A DNA stretch of 64,000 nt from Polaromonas sp. (GCA_028291985.1 JAQGNE010000017.1:124001-188000); one strand, 5' to 3'; positions 41,059 through 49,519 are shown, counted from the stretch's first letter. Program-made: numbers and translations. The notes: generated from the letters alone by a model not told the origin.

Positions 41059-41114
41059 CTGCGACCTGCGACCTGCGACCTGCGACCTGCGACCTGCGAC
41101 CTGCGACCTGCGAC
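41059..41114. repeat. Tandem array of eight CTGCGAC heptamers
   Basis: Eight perfect direct copies of the 7-mer CTGCGAC, followed directly by TTGGGC. The last unit forms part of the broken rraA reading frame (ACC TGC GAC TTG encodes TCDL), so the array probably arose by slippage in the 5' end of that gene. Confidence 0.95.
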
Positions 41115-41634
41115 TTGGGCGACGAACACCGCATGACACGACAGACACGTTCAGGGTGCTGCCGCAAGTGTTCCAAAGCTTCGGCGGACTGGTCAAATTT
41201 CAGGGGCTGATCGACCGTCAAATGTTTCGAGGACAACCCGATGGTCGAGTCCGCTGTTGAGTCACCCGGCGAAGGTCGTGTGCTGGTCTTCGATGGTGGA
41301 TCGTCATTACGCACTGCCTTGCTTGGGGGCAAGCTTGTCAAGGCGGCAGGCGGCAGCCGGCAACGGCTGGGCACGCATAGCGGTTGATGGCTGCGTGCGC
41401 GTCCTCGCAGAGCTTGCGCTGTTCGAGCTGGGTATAAGGACACTTGCGACCGTACCCATGCCTCCTGACAAGCCAAACCAAGGGCGGCGCGATGTCGCCC
41501 TAAGGATCCAGGGTATAGGGGCCCGCACTCGCAACTGTTTGTAGGCTGACGAAGACGGCATGGTTCCCATGGCGGGGGCGTTGCGCGCGGCCCTGCGCAC
41601 GCTTGAAGCTTATTTGCACTCTGGGCTGCGCTGA
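41104..41634 (+). pseudogene. Decayed rraA-like (RraA/HMG aldolase family) pseudogene
   Basis: Pieces of an RraA-family protein can be read in three frames: TCDLGDEHR (frame at 41106), DTFRVLPQVFQSFGGLVKFQ (from 41144), [20 protein letters not shown] with [18 protein letters not shown] (from 41214), [15 protein letters not shown] and LAELALFELGIRTLATVPMP (from 41356), then ADEDGMVPMAGALRAALRTL after an in-frame TAG at 41542. Order and spacing match the intact family, which regulates RNase E or has 4-hydroxy-4-methyl-2-oxoglutarate aldolase activity. Three frame changes and one nonsense codon make it nonfunctional. Confidence 0.85.
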
Positions 41635-41670
41635 CAAGCGCAGTACCGACAGCGCTATTTGGCACGCAAC

Positions 41671-42489
41671 TCAAAAAGTCGACAGGCCTTTGTAGAGCAT
41701 GTACGCCGCCAGCACATAAAGAATACTGGCGAACACGCGTTTGAGTTTGCCAACCGGCAGGCTGTGCGCTGCCCTGGCGCCTAAAGGTGCGGTGAAAAAG
41801 CTGCAAACCGCAATAACGATCAACCCCGGAAGCCAGATATAGCCAAACGATGAAGGAGGAAGGTTTTCCACCTTCATGCCGCTGATGACATAGCCGACAA
41901 CGTTGGCCAGCGCAATCGGGAAGCCCAATGCGGCTGACGTTGCAACAGCGCTATGGATAGCCACATTGCACCAGGTCATGAAGGGCACGCTGATAAAGCC
42001 CCCTCCCGCGCCCACCAGTCCCGAGAGGAAACCAATGAAGCCCCCAGCTGCGAACTGGCCTGCAGCTCCTGGCATCTGGCGGGTCGGCTTGGGTTTCTTG
42101 TCCAGGAACATCTGGGTGGCTGAAAAGCTCACGAACAAGCCGAAGAAGATGGCGAGGTACGAGCCTTTAAGCAGGGCAAAAACGCCCAGACTGCCGACAA
42201 TGCTGCCCACGACGATGCCGGGTGCCAGTCGCTTGACGATGTCCCAGCGTACCGCGCCGCGCTTGTGATGCGCCCTGACGCTGGAAATTGATGTGAAGAT
42301 GATGGTTGCCATCGAGGTCGCGATCGCCATCTTGACGGCCAGATCCGGCGACGTGCCGCGGTTGGAAATGATGATGGTGATAAACGGCACCATCAGCATG
42401 CCGCCTCCGATGCCTAGCAGCCCCGCCAGGAAGCCCGTGCCAACGCCAAGCAGGGCAAGTTCAATGATGAGTAGTGGTTCGAAAATCAT
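41671..42489 (-). CDS. TauE/SafE family sulfite or anion exporter
   Basis: A 272-residue membrane protein of about eight spans with the two family repeats GVGTGFLAGLLGIGGGMLMV and GGFIGFLSGLVGAGGGFISV. Family members export sulfite, sulfoacetate or related organic anions; the substrate is unknown here. The start MIFEPLLIIELALL at 42489 is favoured over in-frame ATGs at 42552 and 42627, because the longest form would run into the 6S RNA candidate. Confidence 0.87.
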   Translation of the reverse strand: MIFEPLLIIELALLGVGTGFLAGLLGIGGGMLMVPFITIIISNRGTSPDLAVKMAIATSMATIIFTSISSVRAHHKRGAVRWDIVKRLAPGIVVGSIVGSLGVFALLKGSYLAIFFGLFVSFSATQMFLDKKPKPTRQMPGAAGQFAAGGFIGFLSGLVGAGGGFISVPFMTWCNVAIHSAVATSAALGFPIALANVVGYVISGMKVENLPPSSFGYIWLPGLIVIAVCSFFTAPLGARAAHSLPVGKLKRVFASILYVLAAYMLYKGLSTF

Positions 42490-42612
42490 GGGAGCGGTGC
42501 TGGGCACCGCAGACGCAAGTGCTTCAGAAGATAGGTTGAGAAAATTGCGCATTGTCTCGTCGACAGTCTCGGCAAGACCAGCTAAAACGATAAGCGCAAT
42601 GACCAAAAAGGT

Positions 42613-42783
42613 GTCTGCAGGTGCCACCGGACCGTCATCCTGAACCGGGGTTCAGGTGGGCGAGGGCAGTCAAGCTTCGGGTTCGTCTAACGCGAGACGA
42701 TCACACCAGCCTGACAATGTACCAAGCCCGAGCTCGTAGAGCATTGGTTCAAGGAAATATAAAGCCCGACGCGCACTGCAGAC
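42613..42783 (-). ncRNA. ssrS: 6S RNA (ssrS) candidate
   Basis: Directly downstream of zapA on the same strand, the usual 6S RNA site in proteobacteria. The minus strand folds into one long rod: closing stem GTCTGCAG with CTGCAGAC at the two ends, a large asymmetric central bubble, then CCTTGAACC with GGTTCAGG, further GGGC/GCCC pairing, GTCAGGCT with AGCTTGAC, and a terminal hairpin CGTCT-loop-AGACG. About 171 bases, near the 184 of E. coli. A -10 like TACAAT lies just upstream. Ends are approximate. Confidence 0.75.
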
Positions 42784-42867
42784 AATGTTGATTGTAGGCG
42801 CTTGCAGCAAGTTCTGCGTAGGTGCGGGACTAGCGTTAATGTCGCTCGACGCCGCTGCCTGCAGCTC

Positions 42868-43191
42868 CTACAGCAGCTGTCCGTCGATGCCCAGCGCAGC
42901 ATCCAGGCGATGCAAAAGAGCTTCCAGCTGCGGCTGGGACGGGAGCTGTCCGGCAGCTGCGGGCGCAGCATCTGCAACCGGAGATTCGGTCACCTTTTCG
43001 CTGAGCTCGAACGCCAAGTTGAGCGCTGCCAGCACGGCAATCTTGTCACGCGCTTTTATCTTGCCGGCATCGCGAATTTTGCACATGGCAATATCTACGC
43101 GGTTCACCGCGTCAAGCATGCGCGCATCGCCGTTTTCGGGGCAACCCAGCAAGTAGCTTTGGCCCATGATCTGTACTTCGAGCTGTTTCAT
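42868..43191 (-). CDS. zapA: Cell division protein ZapA
   Basis: Promotes bundling of FtsZ filaments at the division ring. The 107-residue product starts MKQLEVQIMGQSYLLGCPEN and contains the N-terminal globular motif followed by a helix with IAVLAALNLAFELSEK, both typical of ZapA. It follows the coiled-coil ZapB-like gene and precedes the 6S RNA candidate. Confidence 0.9.
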   Translation of the reverse strand: MKQLEVQIMGQSYLLGCPENGDARMLDAVNRVDIAMCKIRDAGKIKARDKIAVLAALNLAFELSEKVTESPVADAAPAAAGQLPSQPQLEALLHRLDAALGIDGQLL

Positions 43192-43230
43192 CCGTCGATA
43201 CCTGCTATGGCCGGGCTGTCCGTTGAAGTG

Positions 43231-43476
43231 TCAATAAGAGCTGCTGGACGGAGATACCGCGCTTGCGTTTTCAGGCAGCCGTTCCAGCAAGGCATCAACC
43301 CGCGCGCGTGCAGCGCTCAGTCGTGATTTGAGTGAATCACGCTCGTAGGTGAGGGCGTTGACCTGCTCCTGCAAAAGGATGTTGGCGCGCTGTGATTCTT
43401 CATAACGCAACAACAAGCGCTCCACGCGCTCGATCACGCGATCAGTAATGTGGTCTGGTGAAAATGAGTCCGGCAT
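43231..43476 (-). CDS. ZapB-like coiled-coil protein
   Basis: An 81-residue protein that is almost all coiled coil (VERLLLRYEESQRANILLQE onwards) with a short Ser-rich end. Small coiled-coil genes of this type often precede zapA and are thought to act with it in cell division; direct orthology to ZapB is not certain. It lies 39 bases before zapA on the same strand. Confidence 0.75.
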   Translation of the reverse strand: MPDSFSPDHITDRVIERVERLLLRYEESQRANILLQEQVNALTYERDSLKSRLSAARARVDALLERLPENASAVSPSSSSY

Positions 43477-43528
43477 GGCAAGGGCGATTGTAGGGCGATG
43501 CCAGGATTTGACGCGTAGAATCGCTCGC
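43477..43528. promoter_or_regulatory. Divergent promoter region upstream of the cobalamin operon
   Basis: Short space between the ZapB-like gene start and the riboswitch. A -10-like TAGAAT at 43516 would start transcription close to 43528, at the riboswitch 5' end; the best -35-like TTGTAG is too far away, so the assignment is weak. Confidence 0.3.
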
Positions 43529-43779
43529 TGTTGGTGCTCGCGGTGTGGTTCACACGCTGCAGTTCAACGGGAAGCAGGAAATTTCCGGAGCCAGGCAAAT
43601 TGTTCACATTTGCCTGCGCTGAGGTTCTCAACCTGCGCTGCCCCCGCAACGGTAAAACGGACGAAGGCTTTGCCAGCATATAGCTGGCGCTGCCTCCAGA
43701 TGTCATCTCGGCCACTGAGCGTTTGAACACACGCTTGGGAAGGCGATGGCGTCAGTTCCGTCAGCCCGGATACCGGCCA
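43529..43779 (+). promoter_or_regulatory. Cobalamin (adenosylcobalamin) riboswitch
   Basis: All the conserved blocks of the class I cobalamin riboswitch occur in order: GGTTCACAC and AACGGGAAGCAGG in the 5' part, the core GCTGCCCCCGCAACGGTAA at 43638-43656, GCCACTGAGC near 43710, GGGAAGGCG near 43737, and the B12 box CAGCCCGGATACCGGCC at 43762-43778. It precedes the TonB receptor gene by about 95 bases, so bound cobalamin should repress btuB and probably the genes behind it. Confidence 0.95.
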
Positions 43780-43786
43780 ACAAGGT

Positions 43787-43866
43787 GAATGCACTGCCCT
43801 CACACGGTATTGCATTCGTAACGCTCATGCACTGGCGGGGAAGCCGGTGAGAGCTTCTGCTTTTTC
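43787..43866 (+). promoter_or_regulatory. Possible expression platform of the riboswitch
   Basis: Two hairpins lie between the B12 box and the receptor start: GAATGCA with TGCATTC (43787-43817) and GAAGC with GCTTC (43840-43857), the second followed by CTTTTTC. The second could be a weak intrinsic terminator or hide the ribosome site. The mechanism cannot be decided from sequence alone. Confidence 0.4.
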
Positions 43867-43874
43867 ATTCGATC

Positions 43875-45734
43875 ATGAAATCCTCTGCTATCAAATTGCG
43901 CCTTTTCGCGCCTGCTTTCGCATTAGCCGCTGCTGGCTCTACTTCCATTTTGACCTGGTCATCCAGTGCCATGGCTCAGGCAGTGCCCCGCCTGAAAGAA
44001 ACCGTGGTGTCCGCCAATCGCACGCCGACGCGGACCGACGAACTCGTGAGCGATGTCGTGGTGATCAACCGCGCAGACATCGACCGGGCTGTGGGCCGCA
44101 CCCTGCCTGAGTTGCTGGCCCGCGCTCCAGGCTTGCAGTTCAGCTCCAACGGTAGCCTGGGCAAGGTCAGCAATGTGTATGTTCGAGGGGCTGAACCTCG
44201 GCACACCATACTGCTGGTCGATGGCGTTCGCTACGGGTCGGCCACTGCCGGCACGCCCGCCTGGGACACGATTCCACTGGACATGATCGAGCGTATCGAA
44301 ATACTCAAGGGTCCGGCCTCCGCGCTTTACGGCAGCGAGGCTGTCGGGGGCGTGGTGCAAGTGTTTTTGCGAAAAGGCGCCAGAGGCATCAGCCCTTACG
44401 CATCGACCACGCTGGGCAGCAAAGACTACCGCCAGTTCGCAGCTGGCGTATCAGGCGGCAGTGAAGCCGTTACCTATTCGCTGGGGGTGCAGAAAACACG
44501 CGAATCGGGAATCTCCGCGACCAACCCTAGGGTTGGTAGCGGCTTCAATCCAGACACCGACGGCTTTAACCAGAACGCGTTGAACGCATCGGTGTCCTAT
44601 CAGCTGCAACCCAACTGGAAGATCGACGCAAGTCTGTTGTATGCCGACAGCGTGAGCCATACCGACGATGGCCCGAATCGCGACACCCGGTACGCGGGTC
44701 TGACCACGGTGGCGCAGGCAGGCGTGGAAGGAAGGCTTGCACAGGCCTGGAAGTCCCAGCTGCGATACAGCCAGAGCGTGGATTCAAGCCGTGCCATTGT
44801 GGCGTCGCCGGCGCTTCTGCCCAGCCTTTTCAAGACCACGCAAAACCAGCTCACCTGGCAAAATGATATTGACACGCCAATAGGCGTTGCGCTGGTTGGG
44901 GTCGAGCGCCTGACACAAAAGATCGACAGCACCACGCGCTACAGGGTCAACCAGCGCGACATCACCTCTTATTTTGCGGGGCTCAACGGCAGCCATATGC
45001 GGCATAGCTGGCAGGTCAACCTCAGACGCGACAGTAATTCGCAGTTCGGCCGGAGCAGCACCGGCTTTGCGGGTTATGGCTTCGCGTTGACCCCAGCCTG
45101 GAGGGTCAATGCTTCGTACGGCACCAGCTTCGTCGCACCGTCTTTCAATCAGCTTTATTTTCCCGCCAGCGCTAATTTCAGAGGCAATCCGTTGCTGCAG
45201 CCGGAACACGGCCGCAACACCGACTTTGGAGTCACGTGGTCTGATGCTGGCCAGACCCTCAAGCTGGTGCGCTACGACAACCGCATCAGCAACATCATCG
45301 TGACGAGCGGCACCACGCCGATGAACCTGTCGCAGGCGCGCATTGACGGTCTTACCTTGTCTTACGACGGAGTGTTTGGCCCGCTGACGCTCAGGGCTTC
45401 CATCGATACACTCAACCCGCGCAACGAACAGACCGGCAGGCGACTGCCGCGGCGCAGTGCCGAGCAGCTGCGACTTGGCGCTGACTATGAAACCGGCCCC
45501 TGGACACTGGGTGGTTCGGTGCTTCGCGCCGGGGGCAGTTTCAATGATGTGGGCAATCTGCAGCCGCTGGCAGCCTACACCACGGCGGATCTGTACGCAG
45601 ACTACCGACTGAACCGGGAGTGGAGCCTGCAGGCCAAGGTCAACAACCTGACCAACAAGGCTTACGAAACCATTTTGGGCTACAACCAGCCCGGCCGTGC
45701 AGCTTACGTCACGGTGCGGTATCAGCCCAAATAG
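43875..45734 (+). CDS. btuB: TonB-dependent cobalamin/corrinoid receptor BtuB
   Basis: Outer-membrane gated barrel of 619 residues. Signal peptide of about 34 residues ending AMA-QA, TonB box LKETVVSA at 40-47, plug domain with RGAEPRHTILLVDGVRYGSA and ERIEILKGPASALYGSEAVG, then a 22-strand-type barrel ending in an aromatic-containing AYVTVRYQPK. The riboswitch upstream and the cobalamin genes downstream point to corrinoid uptake. It is similar in size to E. coli BtuB. Confidence 0.92.
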   Translation: MKSSAIKLRLFAPAFALAAAGSTSILTWSSSAMAQAVPRLKETVVSANRTPTRTDELVSDVVVINRADIDRAVGRTLPELLARAPGLQFSSNGSLGKVSNVYVRGAEPRHTILLVDGVRYGSATAGTPAWDTIPLDMIERIEILKGPASALYGSEAVGGVVQVFLRKGARGISPYASTTLGSKDYRQFAAGVSGGSEAVTYSLGVQKTRESGISATNPRVGSGFNPDTDGFNQNALNASVSYQLQPNWKIDASLLYADSVSHTDDGPNRDTRYAGLTTVAQAGVEGRLAQAWKSQLRYSQSVDSSRAIVASPALLPSLFKTTQNQLTWQNDIDTPIGVALVGVERLTQKIDSTTRYRVNQRDITSYFAGLNGSHMRHSWQVNLRRDSNSQFGRSSTGFAGYGFALTPAWRVNASYGTSFVAPSFNQLYFPASANFRGNPLLQPEHGRNTDFGVTWSDAGQTLKLVRYDNRISNIIVTSGTTPMNLSQARIDGLTLSYDGVFGPLTLRASIDTLNPRNEQTGRRLPRRSAEQLRLGADYETGPWTLGGSVLRAGGSFNDVGNLQPLAAYTTADLYADYRLNREWSLQAKVNNLTNKAYETILGYNQPGRAAYVTVRYQPK

Positions 45735-45747
45735 CGAGAACAGTAGC

Positions 45748-47118
45748 ATGTCCCGTTTCAGCTGTCCCACAGTATTGGTTGCCGCGCCGGCCTCTGGCCA
45801 GGGAAAAACCACGCTGTGTTGTGCACTGGCGCGACTGCACACCCGTGCTGGCCGCCGCGTCAGCGTCTTCAAGTGTGGGCCGGATTTCCTGGATCCACAC
45901 TGGCTCACGCTGGCAAGCGGTCGGCCGGTCCATCAGCTGGACCTGTGGATGACCGGACAGGCCGATTGCGAACAACGCCTGCACCAGGCGGCCCAGACGT
46001 CGGACCTCATCATTGTGGAAGGCGTGATGGGTTTGTTCGATGGCGATCCCAGCGCTGCCGACCTGGCCCGGCGCTTTGATCTGCCGGTGCTTGCGGTCAT
46101 CGATGCCAGTGCCATGGCCGGCACGTTTGGTGCGTTGGCCTGGGGTCTGCAGCACTACCGCGAAGGCATGCGCTGGGCTGGCGTGCTGGCCAACAGGGTG
46201 GCCTCTACAGGTCATGCGCTGATGCTGGAGACCAGTTTGCGGGACCCTGCATCGTGGCTGGGCGCCCTGATGCGTGACGCGGCACTGGCACTGCCCGAGC
46301 GCCATTTGGGCCTGGTGATAGCGGGTGAACTCGACGACGCGATGCAGCGGCTGGATGCCGCCGCCGATGCGTTGCTGGAGACGCCATTAGGCCAGATGAG
46401 CAGTGACGCTCTTCAGGCGTGGGCGGTTGAGTTCAAGCCCCCACCGTCTGAGCCGGATCAGCCCAATCGTGCTGCGCCCGGTATGGTTTTCAGACCTCTG
46501 GAGGGGCGGGTCATCGCGGTTGCGCGCGATGCCGCATTCTGTTTTATCTACGCTGCCAACCTGAGCACGCTTGAAAACCTCGGCGCTGACGTCGTGTATT
46601 TTTCGCCACTCGCCGACGAGCAGCTTCCGCCTTGCGATGCCGTCTGGCTGCCAGGAGGCTACCCCGAACTGCATGCTGAAAAGCTTGCTGCGAACCAGGC
46701 GATGAAAAACGCCATCGCGGCGCATGTCGCAGCCGGCAAGCCGCTATGGGCAGAGTGTGGCGGCATGATGGCACTGTTTGACGAGCTGGTGCTGGTCAAC
46801 GGGGAGCGACATGCGCTTTGGGGCCTGCTGGAGGGCAGGGTGACGATGCAGCCGCGCCTGGCTGCGCTGGGTCCCCAGCAACTTGAACTGCCTGCTGGCC
46901 TGCTGCGCGGCCACACCTTTCACTACTCCACCTGCAGTACGCTTCTGGCCCCCGCGGGCCGCACGCAGGCGGCACCGGGCCGCAAGCTGCGTGGCCAGGG
47001 CGAAGCGCTCTATGTGGCTGGGCCCACCGGCGCGCTACGGGCAAGTTACTTTCACGCCTGGTTCCCCTCCAGCCCTGAGGCCACTACAAACCTTTTTCTG
47101 GAAGCTGCACATGATTGA
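45748..47118 (+). CDS. cobB: Cobyrinate a,c-diamide synthase
   Basis: Glutamine-dependent amidase that converts the a and c side chains of (hydrogeno)cobyrinate to amides. From the ATG at 45748 the product is 456 residues: P-loop ATPase domain with APASGQGKTTLCCALAR and a C-terminal type I glutamine amidotransferase domain with WLPGGYPELHAEKL and the nucleophile cysteine in WAECGGMMALFDE. It starts 13 bases after btuB. An upstream in-frame start would overlap btuB and is less likely. Confidence 0.93.
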   Translation: MSRFSCPTVLVAAPASGQGKTTLCCALARLHTRAGRRVSVFKCGPDFLDPHWLTLASGRPVHQLDLWMTGQADCEQRLHQAAQTSDLIIVEGVMGLFDGDPSAADLARRFDLPVLAVIDASAMAGTFGALAWGLQHYREGMRWAGVLANRVASTGHALMLETSLRDPASWLGALMRDAALALPERHLGLVIAGELDDAMQRLDAAADALLETPLGQMSSDALQAWAVEFKPPPSEPDQPNRAAPGMVFRPLEGRVIAVARDAAFCFIYAANLSTLENLGADVVYFSPLADEQLPPCDAVWLPGGYPELHAEKLAANQAMKNAIAAHVAAGKPLWAECGGMMALFDELVLVNGERHALWGLLEGRVTMQPRLAALGPQQLELPAGLLRGHTFHYSTCSTLLAPAGRTQAAPGRKLRGQGEALYVAGPTGALRASYFHAWFPSSPEATTNLFLEAAHD

Positions 47119-47995
47119 CAAGGCGCTGCTGGATTGGCGTGTACGCACAGGTGGCATCAAGGCGCCTCTTGGGCCACAGCGCATCGTCTGCCTGACCGAA
47201 GAGCCTACCGAGTGGTTGTATCTGTTGGGCGAGGAGAGCCGTATCGTCGGCATCTCGGGCTACACCGTGCGCCCGCCACGCGCGCGGGAAGAAAAACCGA
47301 AGGTCAGCGCTTTCCTGAGCGCAAAGATAGAGAAGATTGTTGAACTGCAGCCCGACTGCGTGATCGGCTTTTCAGACCTGCAGGCCGACATCGCTGCGCA
47401 ACTGGTCAAAAAGGGAATTCAGGTCACCATCTTCAACCAGCGCAGCGTGGCGGAAATCTTTGCCATGCTGTACCAGCTTGCAGCCATGGTTGGACAGGAG
47501 GCCAGGGGCCTCACGCTGATCGAAGGCATGCAATCCCGGCTGATGGCTATCGAGCGTGCTGCTGCCGGCTTGACGCGTCGCCCCCGCGTGTTTTTCGAAG
47601 AGTGGTACGACCCGCATATCAGCGCCATTGCCTGGGTGTCCGAATTGATCGGCATCGCGGGCGGTGACGACTGTTTTCCCGAACTGGCCAAAGAGCCGAT
47701 GGGCAAGGGCCGCATCATTGCCGACGGGCAGGAGATCGTGCAGCGAAACCCTGACATTATTTTGGGCTCCTGGTGCGGCCGCCGGTTTCGCCCCGCGCAT
47801 GTGCGCGCCCGTCCAGGCTGGGCAAACGTCAACGCGGTGCGTGATGACCAGCTCTTTGAGATCAAGTCCGCCGATATCCTGCAGCCTGGCCCGGCCGCGC
47901 TGACCGATGGCGTCGAGCACCTGCACCGCATCATCATGGCCTGGGGCGAAGGCAGCGGCGCCAGCATCCCACCTGCGGAGCGCACCCATGGGTGA
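47111..47995 (+). CDS. BtuF-like cobalamin-binding protein without signal peptide
   Basis: A 294-residue protein with the periplasmic-binding fold of BtuF/FhuD (RIVCLTEEPTEWLYLLGEES, LQPDCVIGFSDLQADIAAQL, RNPDIILGSWCGRRF). The start MIDKALLDWRVRTGG has no hydrophobic leader and overlaps the cobB stop by eight bases, so it is most likely cytoplasmic. A separate, exported BtuF is encoded 580 bases downstream, so this is a paralogue with another job, perhaps holding or delivering corrinoids inside the cell. I do not know a characterised homologue. Confidence 0.75.
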   Translation: MIDKALLDWRVRTGGIKAPLGPQRIVCLTEEPTEWLYLLGEESRIVGISGYTVRPPRAREEKPKVSAFLSAKIEKIVELQPDCVIGFSDLQADIAAQLVKKGIQVTIFNQRSVAEIFAMLYQLAAMVGQEARGLTLIEGMQSRLMAIERAAAGLTRRPRVFFEEWYDPHISAIAWVSELIGIAGGDDCFPELAKEPMGKGRIIADGQEIVQRNPDIILGSWCGRRFRPAHVRARPGWANVNAVRDDQLFEIKSADILQPGPAALTDGVEHLHRIIMAWGEGSGASIPPAERTHG

Positions 47996-48578
47996 AGCAT
48001 TGGGCGTTTCCGGTAGCGAGCTCATTCTGGGCGGCCAGAAGAGCGGCAAGTCGCGCCGCGCCGAGATGCTGGCTGCTGCCTGGCTGGCGCAGGCATCCGG
48101 CCGCCGCGCGCTGATGGTGGCTACCGCCCAGCCCTGGGATGAAGAGATGCGCCAGCGCATCGCACGGCACCAGCAAGACAGGGCCGAGCGGGTTCCCGGC
48201 ATGCTGACACTGGAGGAGCCCCTGGCGCTTGCCGAAACCCTGCTGCAGCACAGCCTTCCGTCCACGCTGATCGTGGTTGACTGCCTGACGCTCTGGCTGA
48301 CCAACCTGCTGATGCCGGCACCAGATTCAGCATCAAATACGGCTGTAGCCAAGCACGCGCGAGGGGATGTAGCTATGCTTTCAGGAGCAATCGGCAAGTT
48401 GCCAGGCCCGGTGATTCTGGTCGGCAACGAGATCGGCCTGGGGGTCATACCCCTGGGGCCTGAGGTCCGGGCTTTTGTGGATGAACTGGGCTTGCTCAAC
48501 CAGAGCGTTGCAGCTGCCTGCAAGCGCGTGACGCTGATGGCGGCGGGCCTGCCCCTGACGCTGAAGGAGGTGCCATGA
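47988..48578 (+). CDS. cobU: Adenosylcobinamide kinase/guanylyltransferase CobU (CobP)
   Basis: Phosphorylates adenosylcobinamide and adds GMP, activating it for lower-ligand joining. The 196-residue product has the P-loop LGGQKSGKSRRAEM at about 14-27, the GTP-binding region RIARHQQDRAERVPGM with its His, and VVDCLTLWLTNLL. A dispersed repeat lies in the coding sequence at 48331-48390 and encodes about 20 residues of the linker before GPVILVGNEIGLGVIPLGPE. It overlaps both neighbours. Confidence 0.92.
   Translation: MGEALGVSGSELILGGQKSGKSRRAEMLAAAWLAQASGRRALMVATAQPWDEEMRQRIARHQQDRAERVPGMLTLEEPLALAETLLQHSLPSTLIVVDCLTLWLTNLLMPAPDSASNTAVAKHARGDVAMLSGAIGKLPGPVILVGNEIGLGVIPLGPEVRAFVDELGLLNQSVAAACKRVTLMAAGLPLTLKEVP
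48331..48390. repeat. Dispersed ~60-bp repeat, copy 5 (inside cobU)
   Basis: Reverse orientation: ATCAAATACGGCTGTAGCC first, then GTAGCTATGCTTTCAGGAGC. Its frame is open and it is read through as part of cobU. Confidence 0.7.
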
Positions 48579-49519
48579 CGACGTCAGCCAACCGCGCGCC
48601 GATCTTGCCGAGGCGCTTTGTGCCGCCGCGTCATCACTGCAGGTGGATAAGGGTAGCTTTCTTCACGCTTGTGTTTGGTCTCGCCGGTGGTGCGCAGGCG
48701 CTGCAGGTTGTGGATGACCGCGGCATCACCGTCACGTTTGCGCAGACACCGCAGCGCATCGTCAGCTTGCTGCCATCGCTGACCGAAAGCGTTTGTGCGA
48801 TGGATCAGTGCCAGCGCCTGGTTGGCCGTGACCGTTACTCCAACCATCCCGTAAGCGTGCAGCCCTTGCCGGTGCTGGGCGGCGGGATAGACCCCAACAT
48901 AGAGGGCATCGTCGCATTGAAGCCTGATGTGGTGTTGCTGGCGGTGTCGTCCCGCGCCAGCCAGCGCCTGGAGTCGCTGGGCATCAAGGTCGTGGCCCTG
49001 GAGCCGAGGAGCCATGCCGATGTGAGGCGCGTGTTGCAGACACTGGGCGCCTTGTTGGCGGTGCCTGACGAAGTGGGCGCGCTGCGCTTGTGGCGCATCA
49101 TCGACAGCAGCGTCAGCGCTGCCAGCCAGTCGCTGTCGCCGCAAGCTAAAAAGTCGCGGGTGTACTTTGAAGTCAGCCGAGGCCCTTACGCCGCTGGCGA
49201 GTCGTCCTTCATCGGTGAGACCTTGATGCGGCTGGGCGTGAAGAACGTGGTGCCCGCATCGCTCGGGCCTTTCCCGCGTTTGAATCCCGAATTCGTGGTG
49301 CGGGCCAACCCTGACATCATCATGGTGGGCAACCGCAGCATGCAAAGCATGGCACCTTACCCCGGCTGGGGCGGCATCGCCGCCGTCAGGCAAGAGCGCA
49401 TCTGCGTCTTCACGGCGGAAGAGTCGGATGTGGTCGTGCGTCCAGGTCCCCGTATGGCAGAGGCGGCGCGCATCATGGCCCGCTGCCTGGAAAAATACGC
49501 GCGAGGCAGCGCCAGTTGA
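48575..49519 (+). CDS. btuF: Periplasmic cobalamin-binding protein BtuF
   Basis: Binding protein of the BtuCDF importer. The 314-residue product has an unusually long basic n-region before the hydrophobic core (FFTLVFGLAGGAQA, about residues 31-44), then the BtuF fold with RIVSLLPSLTESVCAMDQCQ and GGGIDPNIEGIVALKPDVVL. It overlaps cobU and btuC by four bases each, forming a transport block inside the biosynthetic operon. Confidence 0.9.
   Translation: MTTSANRAPILPRRFVPPRHHCRWIRVAFFTLVFGLAGGAQALQVVDDRGITVTFAQTPQRIVSLLPSLTESVCAMDQCQRLVGRDRYSNHPVSVQPLPVLGGGIDPNIEGIVALKPDVVLLAVSSRASQRLESLGIKVVALEPRSHADVRRVLQTLGALLAVPDEVGALRLWRIIDSSVSAASQSLSPQAKKSRVYFEVSRGPYAAGESSFIGETLMRLGVKNVVPASLGPFPRLNPEFVVRANPDIIMVGNRSMQSMAPYPGWGGIAAVRQERICVFTAEESDVVVRPGPRMAEAARIMARCLEKYARGSAS

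Noticed and set aside
41059-41114. CRISPR-like repeats
   Set aside because: Units of seven bases without spacers are a simple tandem array, not a CRISPR array.
41042-41806. A 254-codon minus-strand frame over the heptamer array
   Set aside because: Its C-terminal residues are the translated heptamers and the rest is the antisense of the rraA remnant; it also overlaps the permease gene.
42490-42627. Longer N-terminus of the TauE/SafE permease
   Set aside because: The extra 46 codons overlap the 6S RNA candidate and lack family similarity, though a hydrophobic stretch there made it tempting.
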